From positions 1,178,001 through 1,242,000 of the forward strand of contig CAVXHJ010000010.1 in assembly GCA_963761435.1 (NCBI GenBank): a stretch of DNA of 64,000 nucleotides, in the 5' to 3' direction. The notes below the pieces were generated by a model that was not told where the DNA came from, made no database searches, and saw only the letters and a program-made list of their open reading frames with translations. The position numbers were made by a program, and so were the translations under genes. The DNA comes from Roseiarcus sp963761435 (lineage in GTDB: Bacteria > Pseudomonadota > Alphaproteobacteria > Rhizobiales > Beijerinckiaceae). Positions 41,423-50,490 of this stretch are shown one piece after another; within the stretch, counting starts at the first letter, position 1; the number at the start of each line of letters is the position of its first letter.

Positions 41423-42030
41423 CGTTCAGTCCTGTTGTCCCAATGAGGCGGGAACAGTGTGGCGCCGTCGCGCGATGCGGCAAAGAGGCGCAGCCGAGTC
41501 TCGATGATGACCCAAGCCGCGCGAGAACGGCCGCGACGGGCGCTGCATGCGCGAGGACCAGATCGGCCGCGGCGGGGATGTCGTCGATCGACGCTCGCGG
41601 CAGATGCGCCGACGGGTCGGCGAAATCGCCGACCAAGGCGACGATCGAATCGTCTTCGGGGTGAAGCAGCGGCTTGCCGTTGGCCCTGCGATAGACCTCG
41701 ATCTTGGGCGAAGGGATCGCGCTTGAAGCCCTCGACGAGGACGAGGTCGACGGGCGCGATGAGCCTTAGCAAGTCGGCGAGCGACGGCTCGGGCGCGCCG
41801 CGCAATTCCCGCATCAGCGCCAGCCTTTTGGCGGAAACGACCAGGACCTCCTGCGCCCCGGCGGCGCGGTGCTCATAGGAATCCTTGCCCGGCCGATCGA
41901 CATCGAAATCGTGATGGGCGTGCTTGATCGTCGAGACGCCGAAGCCGCGGCGGTTGAGCTCCGGGACGAGCCGGACGATCAGCGTCGTCTTGCCCGCGCC
42001 GCTAAAGCCGGCGAAACCGATCGCGCGCAT
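41415..42030 (-). pseudogene. mobB: Molybdopterin-guanine dinucleotide biosynthesis protein B, frameshifted
   Basis: The N-terminal 95 or so residues are a clear MobB: MRAIGFAGFSGAGKTTLIVRL with a Walker A (GFSGAGKTT), STIKHAHHDFDVDRPGKDSYEHRAAGA and LVLVEGFKRDPF. At about 41707 the frame shifts. The GCCCAAGATCGAGGTCTAT stretch on the minus strand has one base too many in a C run; removing it gives FAKIEVYRRANGKPLLHPED. The rest (VALVGDFADPSAHLPRASIDDIP) then continues to a stop at 41415, just inside the amine oxidase start. MobB supports attachment of the nucleotide to the molybdenum cofactor, which is relevant to the molybdenum hydroxylase at 27-32 kb. It is either a sequencing error or a true frameshift. 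Confidence 0.82.
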
Positions 42031-42227
42031 GGGCCCAATCTTTCCTTCCGTCCGCCCCGTCACGCGCTATTTAGTCATCGCCTGTGGGAAACGCGAACGC
42101 GAACGCGCGCGTCGAACCCAAATGGCCAATTGACGGCATAGGCAAACCGCCCGTCCTGATAATAGAATTGCCTGTCGCCGCCTCGCATCCCGCCGGCGAC
42201 ATTGGCGTTCGCCTCCGAGAGCCGTGC

Positions 42228-45200
42228 ATGACCGACGCCGCTGACGTCTTCGCCGCGTTCCGCCCCGACGTCCTCCCGCAGACGCCGCTCAGGGCCGCGA
42301 TCACCGCCGCCTATCGCCGTCCGGAGCCCGAATGCGTGCCGCCGCTCGTCGCGATCGCCGCGGCGAAACCGGACGAAGCCGGGCGCGTGGACGCGCTCGC
42401 CCGCCGCCTCGTCGTGAGCCTGAGAGGCAAGACGCGCTCGAGCGGCGTCGAGGGCCTGATCCATGAATATTCGCTGTCGAGCCAGGAAGGCGTGGCGCTG
42501 ATGTGCCTTGCCGAAGCGCTGTTGCGCATTCCCGACGCCGCCACCCGCGATGCGCTGATCCGCGACAAGCTCGCCCCCGGCGACTGGCGCGCGCATCTCG
42601 GCCACAGCCCGTCGCTGTTCGTCAACGCCGCCACCTGGGGCCTGGTGCTGACCGGCCGCCTGGTGACGACGAGCAGCGAGCAGGGCCTGTCGGCGGCGCT
42701 CACCCGCCTCATCGCCCGCAGCGGCGAGCCGATCATCCGCCGCGGCGTCGACGTCGCCATGCGGCTCATGGGCGAGCAGTTCGTGACCGGCCGCACGATC
42801 GAGGAGGCGATCGGCAACGCCCGTGACCGCGAGGCGCGAGGCTTCACGTTCTCCTACGACATGCTCGGCGAAGCGGCGACGAACGCCGAAGACGCGGCAG
42901 GATACCTCGAAGAATATGAGCACGCCGTCCAGGTCATCGGCAAGGCCTCGCATCGGCGCGGCATCTACGAGGGGCCCGGCATTTCGATCAAGCTGTCGGC
43001 GCTGCATCCGCGCTACCAGCGCATCAAGCGGGCCCGCGCCCTGAACGAGCTTTTGCCGCGCGCCACAAAGCTCGCGGCGCTCGCCAAATCCTACGACATC
43101 GGCTTCAACATCGACGCCGAGGAGGCCGACCGGCTCGATCTCTCGCTCGATATCCTCGAGGCGCTTTGCTTCGATCCGGACCTTGGCGGCTGGAACGGCC
43201 TCGGCTTCGTCATTCAGGCCTACGGCAAGCGCTGCGCCTTTGTCGTGGACTGGCTGATCGATCTCGCCCGCCGCTCGCGTCGCCGGCTGATGATCCGCCT
43301 CGTCAAGGGCGCCTATTGGGACTCGGAGATCAAACGGGCGCAGGTCGACGGACTGGACGGATTTCCGGTGTTCACACGCAAGGTCCATACCGACGTCAGC
43401 TATCTCGCCTGCGCCCGCAAATTGCTCGCCGCGCCCGATGCGGTCTTTCCCCAATTCGCGACCCACAACGCGCAAACGCTCGCTTCCGTCCTTGTCTTCG
43501 CCGGCCCCGATTTCTATCGCGGGCAATACGAATTCCAATGCCTGCACGGCATGGGCGAGCCGCTCTACGAAGAGGTGGTCGGCCGCCACAAGCTCGATCG
43601 CCCGTGCCGGGTCTATGCCCCGGTCGGCTCGCACGAGACGCTGCTCGCCTATCTCGTTCGCCGCCTGCTCGAGAACGGCGCCAACACCTCGTTCGTCAAT
43701 CGCATAGCCGACGCGGGCGTGGCCGTGGACGAGCTCGTCTCCGACCCCGTGGCTCAAGCCCGCGCGATCCAGCCGATCGGGGCGCCGCATGAGAAGATCG
43801 CGGCGCCGCGCGACCTCTATGCGCCCGATCGCTTGAATTCGCGCGGCGTCGATTTCTCCGACGAGCAGCGTCTGGCAAAGCTCGCCAAGGGGCTCGACGC
43901 AAGCGCGAAGACGGCGTGGCGCGCCTTTCCGCCGGGCGCGGCGAAGGACGATCCCGGCGAGCCGGTCTTGAACCCCGCCGATCGAAGCGACATCGTCGGT
44001 TTCACCCGTTACTCGCGCGCCGGCGAGATCGCCAAAGCGCTCGACATCGGCGACCGCGCCGCGCCCGCTCTCGCCGCGATCCCGCCCTCCGAGCGGGCGG
44101 CGATCCTGCGCCGCGCCGCCGACCTCCTCGAGGGGCAGAACGATCGGCTGGTCGGCCTCATCGTGCGCGAGGCCGGCAAGTCTTACGCCAATGCGGTCGC
44201 CGAAGTGCGCGAGGCGGCCGACTTCCTGCGCTATTACGGGCATGAGGCGGCGCGCACGTTCTTTCCCGGCTCCCCTGCCCCGCTCGGCCTCGTCGTCTGC
44301 GTCAGTCCCTGGAACTTTCCGCTCGCGATCTTCACTGGGCAGATCGCCGCCGCCCTCGCCGCGGGCAATTCCGTGATCGCCAAGCCGGCCGAAGAGACGC
44401 CCCTCATCGCCGCCGAAGCCGTGCGCATCCTGCACGAAGCCGGCGTTCCGCGCGGCGGTTTGCAGCTCATGCCCGGGGCGGGCGAAGCCGGCGCCGCGCT
44501 GGTTGCTGATCGGCGCGTCCAGGGGGTCGTCTTTACCGGGTCAACCCCGGTCGCGCGGCTGATCGAGAAGGAGCTCGCCGGGCGCCTGACCCGCGCCGGC
44601 GCGCCCCTGGCTCTGATCGCGGAAACCGGCGGCTTGAACGCGATGGTGGTCGATTCCTCGGCGCTCGCCGAGCAGGTGGTCGGCGATGTGATCTCTTCGG
44701 CGTTCGATTCGGCCGGCCAGCGCTGTTCTGCTTTGCGGATCCTGTGTTTGCAGGACGACGTGGCCGATCGCGTTCTCGACATGCTGAGAGGCGCGATGGC
44801 GGAGCTCGAGGTCGGGGACACGCGCAAACTTTCCGTCGACGTCGGCCCCGTCATCACCGCGGAAGCGCGCGACGCGATTGTCGCCCATATCGAGGCCATG
44901 TCGCGCCGCGGACGCAAGGTGACTCGGACTCCGCTTGGCGAAGCCGCCGCCCGCGGCACGTTCGTCGCCCCCACGCTGATCGAAATCGACAAGGTCGCCG
45001 AGGTCGAGCGCGAGGTGTTCGGTCCGGTGCTGCACGCGCTGCGCTTCAGGCGCGAGGGGCTCGACGCGCTGATCGACGAGATCAACGCCGCCGGCTATGG
45101 CCTCACGTTCGGCCTCCACACCCGCATCGACGAGACGATTGCGCGAGTGACCGAGCGCATCGAGGCCGGCAACGTCTATGTGAACCGCAACATCATCGGG

Positions 45201-45896
45201 GCGACCGTCGGCGTGCAGCCGTTCGGCGGCTCGCGCCTCTCCGGCACCGGTCCGAAAGCCGGCGGGCCGCTCTATCTGTCGCGGCTCGCCGCCGAGCCGG
45301 CGACAGGCGCGCTCGAGGGGGTGGAAGGATCGGGCGCGGGGCATTGGGCGGTCCGCATCTATATCGACTGGCTGCGCGCCTCAGGGCGCCCGGCCGAGGC
45401 TGAGCGCTGCATCGGCCTCATGGCGCGCTCCCCGCTCGGCGGTCGCGTCGAGCTCAAGGGACCGGTCGGCGAGCGCAACGTCTACACGCTGAAACCCCGT
45501 GGCCGAATCGCGGCGCTCGCGGCGAGCCAGAGCGCGGCGCTGATCCAGATCGGCGCGATCCTCGCGACGGGGAACGAGGCGGTCGTCAACGCGGGCGAGA
45601 CGCTGGCGCTGAAAAGGCTGCCGCCCGAGCTTACGCACCGGATCACCATGGCCTTCTATCCGCTGGAGGCGCCTTCGCTCGCCGGCGTGCTCTTCGAGGG
45701 CGAAGCCGACGCGCTCGCCGCCGCCTTGCGCCAGCTCGCCCAGCGCCCCGGCCCGATCGTTCGCCTCCAGGCGCTCACTGCCGCCCGTCTCGAAGCCGGT
45801 GAGGATTACAATCTCGCCGAGCTGGTCGAGGAAATCGCAATCGCGACCAACACCGCCGCGGCGGGAGGCAATGCGAGCCTGATGACGATCGGATAG
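42228..45896 (+). CDS. putA: Bifunctional proline dehydrogenase/P5C dehydrogenase
   Basis: A 1,222-residue PutA that converts proline to glutamate. The FAD-linked proline dehydrogenase barrel (about 150-470) carries FNIDAEEADRLDLSLDIL, MIRLVKGAYWDSEIKRAQ, FATHNAQTLASV and YEFQCLHGMGEPLYEEV. The P5C dehydrogenase domain (about 530-985) has VVCVSPWNFPLAIFTGQIAA, the glutamate of ETGGLNAMVVDSS and the catalytic cysteine in SAGQRCSALR. The C-terminal region (from about 1000) is the ALDH-like extension of long PutAs. No ribbon-helix-helix DNA-binding domain precedes it, so it is probably not an autoregulator. The ATG at 42228 is chosen; the longer frame reads across the divergent promoter with mobB. 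Confidence 0.95.
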   Translation: MTDAADVFAAFRPDVLPQTPLRAAITAAYRRPEPECVPPLVAIAAAKPDEAGRVDALARRLVVSLRGKTRSSGVEGLIHEYSLSSQEGVALMCLAEALLRIPDAATRDALIRDKLAPGDWRAHLGHSPSLFVNAATWGLVLTGRLVTTSSEQGLSAALTRLIARSGEPIIRRGVDVAMRLMGEQFVTGRTIEEAIGNARDREARGFTFSYDMLGEAATNAEDAAGYLEEYEHAVQVIGKASHRRGIYEGPGISIKLSALHPRYQRIKRARALNELLPRATKLAALAKSYDIGFNIDAEEADRLDLSLDILEALCFDPDLGGWNGLGFVIQAYGKRCAFVVDWLIDLARRSRRRLMIRLVKGAYWDSEIKRAQVDGLDGFPVFTRKVHTDVSYLACARKLLAAPDAVFPQFATHNAQTLASVLVFAGPDFYRGQYEFQCLHGMGEPLYEEVVGRHKLDRPCRVYAPVGSHETLLAYLVRRLLENGANTSFVNRIADAGVAVDELVSDPVAQARAIQPIGAPHEKIAAPRDLYAPDRLNSRGVDFSDEQRLAKLAKGLDASAKTAWRAFPPGAAKDDPGEPVLNPADRSDIVGFTRYSRAGEIAKALDIGDRAAPALAAIPPSERAAILRRAADLLEGQNDRLVGLIVREAGKSYANAVAEVREAADFLRYYGHEAARTFFPGSPAPLGLVVCVSPWNFPLAIFTGQIAAALAAGNSVIAKPAEETPLIAAEAVRILHEAGVPRGGLQLMPGAGEAGAALVADRRVQGVVFTGSTPVARLIEKELAGRLTRAGAPLALIAETGGLNAMVVDSSALAEQVVGDVISSAFDSAGQRCSALRILCLQDDVADRVLDMLRGAMAELEVGDTRKLSVDVGPVITAEARDAIVAHIEAMSRRGRKVTRTPLGEAAARGTFVAPTLIEIDKVAEVEREVFGPVLHALRFRREGLDALIDEINAAGYGLTFGLHTRIDETIARVTERIEAGNVYVNRNIIGATVGVQPFGGSRLSGTGPKAGGPLYLSRLAAEPATGALEGVEGSGAGHWAVRIYIDWLRASGRPAEAERCIGLMARSPLGGRVELKGPVGERNVYTLKPRGRIAALAASQSAALIQIGAILATGNEAVVNAGETLALKRLPPELTHRITMAFYPLEAPSLAGVLFEGEADALAAALRQLAQRPGPIVRLQALTAARLEAGEDYNLAELVEEIAIATNTAAAGGNASLMTIG

Positions 45897-45951
45897 ACCC
45901 GCTCGGGCCGATGAGGCTCTGCGGCGCTTGGCAAGCGGAGGCGGAACCAAA

Positions 45952-46968
45952 ATGCGCGCTATCGGCTATCGCAAACCGAGCCCCGAACTCGACCATCTCG
46001 AGGCGTTCGACATTCCCCGGCCGAAACCTGAGGGTCGCGATCTTCTCGTCGAGGTGCGCGCGGTTTCGGTCAATCCCGTCGATTACAAGGTGGCGAGCGG
46101 CGGAGGCCCTGGCGCCCCGGCCGATTCCGGCGAAATCAAGGTGGTTGGCTACGACGCCGCGGGTGTGGTTGTCGAAACCGGGCGCGAGGCGACGCTCTTC
46201 AGGCCGGGCGATGAAGTGTTCTATGCCGGCAGCGTCGGGCGGCCGGGCGCGGACATGGAGCTTCATCTGGTCGACGAGCGGATCGTGGGCAAGAAGCCGC
46301 GCACCCTCGATTTCGCCGCCGCAGCCGCTTTGCCCCTGACCTCGATCACCGCCTGGGAGGCGATGTTCGACCGCCTCGATGTTGCAAAGCCGGTTCCGGG
46401 AGCGGCCCGCGCGATCCTGATTCTGGGCGGCGCGGGCGGCGTCGGATCGATCGCCATCCAATTGGCGCGGCAATTGACCGATCTTGCGATCATCGCGACC
46501 GCCTCGCGGCCCGAGACCGTGCAATGGGCGAAGGAGATGGGCGCGCACCATGTCATCGACCACAAGAAGCCGCTGACGCCACAGATCGCGGCGCTCGGTC
46601 TCAGCAGCCCAGCCTTCATCTTCGCGACGGCGCCTATGGGCGGGCTCATCGCCGACCTCGCGGAATTGATCGCGCCGCAGGGACGCGTCGCCCTCATCAA
46701 CGGCGAGGCTGCGGATCTTTTCGCCTTCAGGCCGAAGAGCGTCTCCATTCACCATGAGCTGATGTTCACGCGGCCCTTGTTTCAGACCGCGGACATGGAG
46801 GCCCAGCACAGGCTCTTGAACGAGGTCGCCGAACTCGTCGACGCCGGGCGTGTTCGCTCAACGATGCGGGAAAACTACGGCCCGATCGACGCCGCCAATC
46901 TCATGCGGGCGATGAGGTTCCTCAAGTCGGGCGGCGGGATCGGCAAGATCGTGCTGGCCGGGTTTTAG
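45952..46968 (+). CDS. Zinc-binding-type alcohol dehydrogenase/quinone oxidoreductase-like protein
   Basis: A 338-residue MDR-family protein. The GroES-like N-terminal domain begins MRAIGYRKPSPELDHLEAFD, with VRAVSVNPVDYKVASGGG and VVGYDAAGVVVETG. The Rossmann motif is LILGGAGGVGSIAIQLARQL. The catalytic zinc ligands of true alcohol dehydrogenases are absent, which fits the ZADH1/quinone oxidoreductase-like group. It probably reduces an activated double bond or quinone with NADPH. It lies 55 bp after putA on the same strand and is convergent with the MBL-fold gene, so it may be co-transcribed with putA. Confidence 0.9.
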   Translation: MRAIGYRKPSPELDHLEAFDIPRPKPEGRDLLVEVRAVSVNPVDYKVASGGGPGAPADSGEIKVVGYDAAGVVVETGREATLFRPGDEVFYAGSVGRPGADMELHLVDERIVGKKPRTLDFAAAAALPLTSITAWEAMFDRLDVAKPVPGAARAILILGGAGGVGSIAIQLARQLTDLAIIATASRPETVQWAKEMGAHHVIDHKKPLTPQIAALGLSSPAFIFATAPMGGLIADLAELIAPQGRVALINGEAADLFAFRPKSVSIHHELMFTRPLFQTADMEAQHRLLNEVAELVDAGRVRSTMRENYGPIDAANLMRAMRFLKSGGGIGKIVLAGF

Positions 46969-46985
46969 CCGCAAGCCGCGCGCCT

Positions 46986-48032
46986 TCACGCCGCTTCGAG
47001 CGCGAGACCCTCGGCGGCCTTTGCGATGCGGAGGCGGCCACTGCGGACGAGGATGTTCACATGGGCCAGCGCCTCGCTGAAAGCGAACACGAGCTGGTGC
47101 GGGTCGTCGATCGGGCGCCCGAAGATGACCGGAACGAGCTCGGCGACGGTCTGCGGCCCCTGCTTGCACATCTCAAGGATGGCGAGGCAGCGCGCTTCGT
47201 GGTGGGCGATGAGCTCGTCGGCGCGCGTGTGCAAGCCCAGGAACGGCAGATTGTGCCCGGGCAGGACCAGCACGTCTTGCGGCAGCTTCTGCTTGAGCGA
47301 CGCAAGCGACCGCAGATACGCGCCGAGCGGATCGCCTTCGGGATCCATCGCCTCCACGCTGACGTTCGGCGAGATTTTCGCCAGCACCTGATCTCCGCAG
47401 AGGATGAGGTTGTCGGCTTCTGAATAGAGCATCACCTGCTCCGGCGAATGGCCGGCTCCGGTCATCACCGCGAACTCCCGCCCGCCGATCTTCAGCCGAT
47501 CCTCGGCGATGAGGCGCAGGAAGGTCCGCGGCGGCGCGGAGACCATTCTCAGATATTGCAATCCGTTGCCGAGCAGGAGCTCCGTGCTTTCCTCGGTCAG
47601 CCCGTGCGAGCGGTAGAAAGAGCGATAGGGCTCTGATTTCAGCCCTTGCGGGTCGAGACGGGTGTTGAGCGCGATCAAATACTCCGTCTCGCTCATCGCC
47701 AGTTGCAGGCGGAAGCGTTCGCAGAGCCATCCGGCGAGGCCGACGTGGTCGGGGTGGAAGTGGGTGGCGATGACCCGCGTCAGCCGGCGCCCGCGAAGCG
47801 GCCCGGCGAGGAGCGTTTCCCACGCGGCCCGCGACGGCGGGTTGTCGATCCCCGCGTCGATGAGCGCCAGCCCGTCGCCATCCTCGATCAGGTAGACGTT
47901 GACGTGGTCGAGCCGGAACGGGAGAGGAAATCGCGCCCAGAATACGCCTGGACGGACTTCGATCGCTTCGCCCGGTTGCGGCGGAACGGGATTGGGAAAC
48001 TCCAGCGTTTCCGGCATTGCGCGGCTCGGCAT
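46986..48032 (-). CDS. MBL-fold metallo-hydrolase
   Basis: A 348-residue metallo-beta-lactamase-fold protein. The metal site is clear: THFHPDHVG, then the His of GAGHSPEQ, the Asp of ILCGDQVLAKISP and the His of VLPGHNLPF. A winged-helix-like C-terminal domain (about 265-345; LAILEMCKQGPQTVAELVPVIFGR, VRSGRLRIAKAAEG) is typical of the lactamase-B2/LACTB2-like group. It probably cleaves a thioester or similar ester. The start could be the ATG at 48032 or MPETLEF five codons later. It is followed upstream by a broken CoA transferase gene. Confidence 0.9.
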   Translation of the reverse strand: MPSRAMPETLEFPNPVPPQPGEAIEVRPGVFWARFPLPFRLDHVNVYLIEDGDGLALIDAGIDNPPSRAAWETLLAGPLRGRRLTRVIATHFHPDHVGLAGWLCERFRLQLAMSETEYLIALNTRLDPQGLKSEPYRSFYRSHGLTEESTELLLGNGLQYLRMVSAPPRTFLRLIAEDRLKIGGREFAVMTGAGHSPEQVMLYSEADNLILCGDQVLAKISPNVSVEAMDPEGDPLGAYLRSLASLKQKLPQDVLVLPGHNLPFLGLHTRADELIAHHEARCLAILEMCKQGPQTVAELVPVIFGRPIDDPHQLVFAFSEALAHVNILVRSGRLRIAKAAEGLALEAA

Positions 48033-48077
48033 CGTCCGGTTTCGTCCTTTAACTCTTGCGCTCTCTATGGGCCCGGC

Positions 48078-49107
48078 TCAGGCGAACGGAGAGAAGCGAG
48101 GCGCCGCGGCGGCGTCCAATTGACCGTCGGCGCCGAGTGGATATACGCCGCGCGCCGCATTATGCGGATGAGCTGCGGCCTCTGCGAGGCTCAGCACCGG
48201 GGCGAAGCACGCGTCGCTCCCCTCGAAGAGCGCACGCCAATGAGCGCTCGGGCGGCTGAGGAAGAGCGCGCGAAAACGCGCCTTCATCGCCGGCCAGGCG
48301 GCCTGATCGTATTGCGCTTTCGGATCGACGTCCGCAAGGCCGAGCTTTTCGAGGAGAACCGTATAGAACTTGGGCTCGAGCGCCCCAAGGGTCACGTACC
48401 TGCCGTCAGCGCAGGCATAGATGTCGTAGAAGGGCGAGTCGTGGAATGGGCTCGGGCTTGGAGGGCCGAGCATCCCGGAGACGCGCGCCGCGAGCGCAAT
48501 GCCGCTAAGGCTCGCCACGACATCGATGATCGAACAGTCGATCACGCAGCCTTTGCCGGTGCGAGAAGCGGAAAAGACGGCGCTCATGAGCCCGAAGGCA
48601 AGGCCGAGCGCCCCGCCCCCGTCGCCGAGAACCGTAGGCGGCGGGACCGGGGGCGCGCCCGTGCGGCCGGCGAGCGACAGCGCGCCGCTCAGCGCCAGAT
48701 AGTTGAGATCGTGGCCCGCCGCTAGCGCAAGGGGGCCGTCCTGTCCCCAGCCGGTCATGCGGCCGTAGACGAGTCGCGGATTGCGCCTCGCGCAGTCGGC
48801 GGGACCGAGACCGAGGCGCTCCATCACGCCGGGCCGATTGCCCTCGATCAGCGCGTCAGCCGTCTCGATGAGGCTGAGCGCCTTCTCGACCGCCGTCCAG
48901 GCGCTTGAGATCGAGGGTGACGATCCGTTTTCCGCGCCGGAGAGGCTGGTCGGAAAGCGGGCGTTCAGGGTCGCCGAGGGTCGCCTTGTTCGGGCGGACG
49001 ACCGCGATCACTTCGGCTCCGAGATCTGCGAGCATGCGACCGGCCAGCGGGCCGGGACCGATGCCCTCGAACTCGACGACGTTCAAGCCCGCAAGCGGAC
49101 GAATCAT
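48078..49107 (-). pseudogene. CaiB/BaiF (alpha-methylacyl-CoA racemase-like) CoA transferase, frameshifted
   Basis: The N-terminal part (IRPLAGLNVVEFEGIGPGPLAG, GAEVIAVVRPNK, RRGKRIVTLDLK) is in one frame and stops soon after 48900. From about 48903 the protein continues in another frame as TAVEKALSLIETADALIEGN, MERLGLGPADCARRNPRLVY, GRMTGWGQDGPLALAAGHDL and FHDSPFYDIYACADGRYVTL. A single missing base near DLK restores an Amacr-like protein of about 343 residues. It also ends at APRFSPFA, earlier than the usual family C-terminus. The family isomerises or transfers CoA esters. It may be a true pseudogene or a sequence error. Confidence 0.8.
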
Positions 49108-49186
49108 TGACGGGGCCCCAGGCGTCGACTCCATGCCGCTCTCATTACCTCTCCCGCCAGGCCAAGGACAGAGAGGCGCCCCAAGC

Positions 49187-50281
49187 TCAAGTTCGCTCGG
49201 GAAACAGAGCCTTGAGCCCCTGCGACGACGCCTCGGCGACGCCGCGCTCGGTGATGAGCCCCGTCACCAGGCGGGCGGGCGTCACGTCGAACGCCGGATT
49301 GGCGGCCCGTCCCCCTTCCGGCGCGATCCTTACCCGCCTGATCGCGCCGTCGTCGCCCAAGCCCTGGACGAAGTTGACCTCATCGGCGCTGCGCTCCTCG
49401 ATCGGAATCTCCTTCACGCCGTCATGAACCGTCCAGTCGATGGTCGGCGACGGCAGGGCGACATAGAACGGCACCGCATTGTCGCGCGCCGCGAGCGCCT
49501 TGAGATAAGTGCCGATCTTGTTGCAGACGTCGCCGTTGGCGGTCGTCCTGTCCGAGCCGACGATCACCATGTCGATGAGCCCGTGCTGCATCAGATGGCC
49601 GCCGGCGTTGTCGACGATGAGGGTGTGCGGCGCCCCGTGTTGTCCCAGTTCCCACGCCGTAAGCGAGGCGCCCTGATTGCGCGGGCGTGTCTCATCGACA
49701 TAGACATGAACGTTGAGGCCCTCCTCCATCGCAAGATAGATTGGCGCGGTGGCGGTGCCGTAATCGACCGTCGCCAGCCAGCCGGCGTTGCAATGGGTGA
49801 GGATGTTGACCGGCTCGCCGGATTTCTTGCCTGCCGCGAGCCGCTTGACGAGCTTGAGGCCGTTGCGGCCGATCGCGCGGTTGATCTCGACATCCTCGTC
49901 GGCGATTCGCGCCGCCTCGGCGTAGGCGGCGTCGCTGCGGGCATGGGGGGCCACCGGCGCGAGACGCTTGCGGACCGCGTCCAGAGCCCAGCGCAGATTG
50001 ATCGCAGTCGGCCGCGTCGCAGCGAGCTTCTCGGCCGCCGCGTCGAGAGCGGCGTCGCTGGGGTCTTCGCGCATGGCGAGCGCGAGCCCGTAAGCCGCCG
50101 TCGCCCCGATCAGCGGCGCGCCGCGGACCCACATGTCGCGGATCGCGGTCGCCGCGTCCCCGACGCCGCGCAGCGTCGCGAGGCGGAACTCGTGCGGCAG
50201 CCAGCGCTGGTCGATGATATCGACGCCCCAGCCGTCAGGATTGAGCCAGATGGTGCGATAGGGACGTCCGTCGACTTTCAA
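49187..50281 (-). CDS. mtnA: S-methyl-5-thioribose-1-phosphate isomerase
   Basis: A 364-residue member of the eIF2B-alpha/MtnA family, which converts methylthioribose 1-phosphate to methylthioribulose 1-phosphate in methionine salvage. Diagnostic segments are MWVRGAPLIGATAAYGLALA, the catalytic cysteine C164 in LTHCNAG, VYVDETRPRNQG and the catalytic aspartate D244 in VGSDRTTANGDV, followed by CNKIGTYLKALAA and PFYVALPSPTIDW. No other salvage genes are adjacent. The same family includes 5-deoxyribose and ribose 1,5-bisphosphate isomerases, but the motifs favour MtnA. Confidence 0.95.
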   Translation of the reverse strand: MKVDGRPYRTIWLNPDGWGVDIIDQRWLPHEFRLATLRGVGDAATAIRDMWVRGAPLIGATAAYGLALAMREDPSDAALDAAAEKLAATRPTAINLRWALDAVRKRLAPVAPHARSDAAYAEAARIADEDVEINRAIGRNGLKLVKRLAAGKKSGEPVNILTHCNAGWLATVDYGTATAPIYLAMEEGLNVHVYVDETRPRNQGASLTAWELGQHGAPHTLIVDNAGGHLMQHGLIDMVIVGSDRTTANGDVCNKIGTYLKALAARDNAVPFYVALPSPTIDWTVHDGVKEIPIEERSADEVNFVQGLGDDGAIRRVRIAPEGGRAANPAFDVTPARLVTGLITERGVAEASSQGLKALFPERT

Positions 50282-50490
50282 CCCAGGGTTCTCCTCGCTT
50301 TAACGCGCGTTTCCGCGCGCGGCGGGAATATCACAGTCGGCGAGCCCGCGGAATTCAGGTTCGGGCGCCTAAATAATCGACTTTGTCCCACCCCGAGCGC
50401 GCCCCTATCCTCCGTCGGGCGGTTCGGGGCCGGCGTCGCCGGATTCGTCTCTGCTTTAGGACTCTGCTTGAGGAAGAGAGCGAACCCGAC

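Noticed and set aside
42084..42227. Longer N-terminus for PutA
   Set aside because: The extra 48 codons cross the divergent promoter region, have no ribosome-binding site and encode no DNA-binding domain; the ATG at 42228 fits the family.
42075..44435. A 786-codon open frame on the minus strand
   Set aside because: It is antisense to putA, with low-complexity Arg/Ala-rich sequence and no ribosome-binding site.
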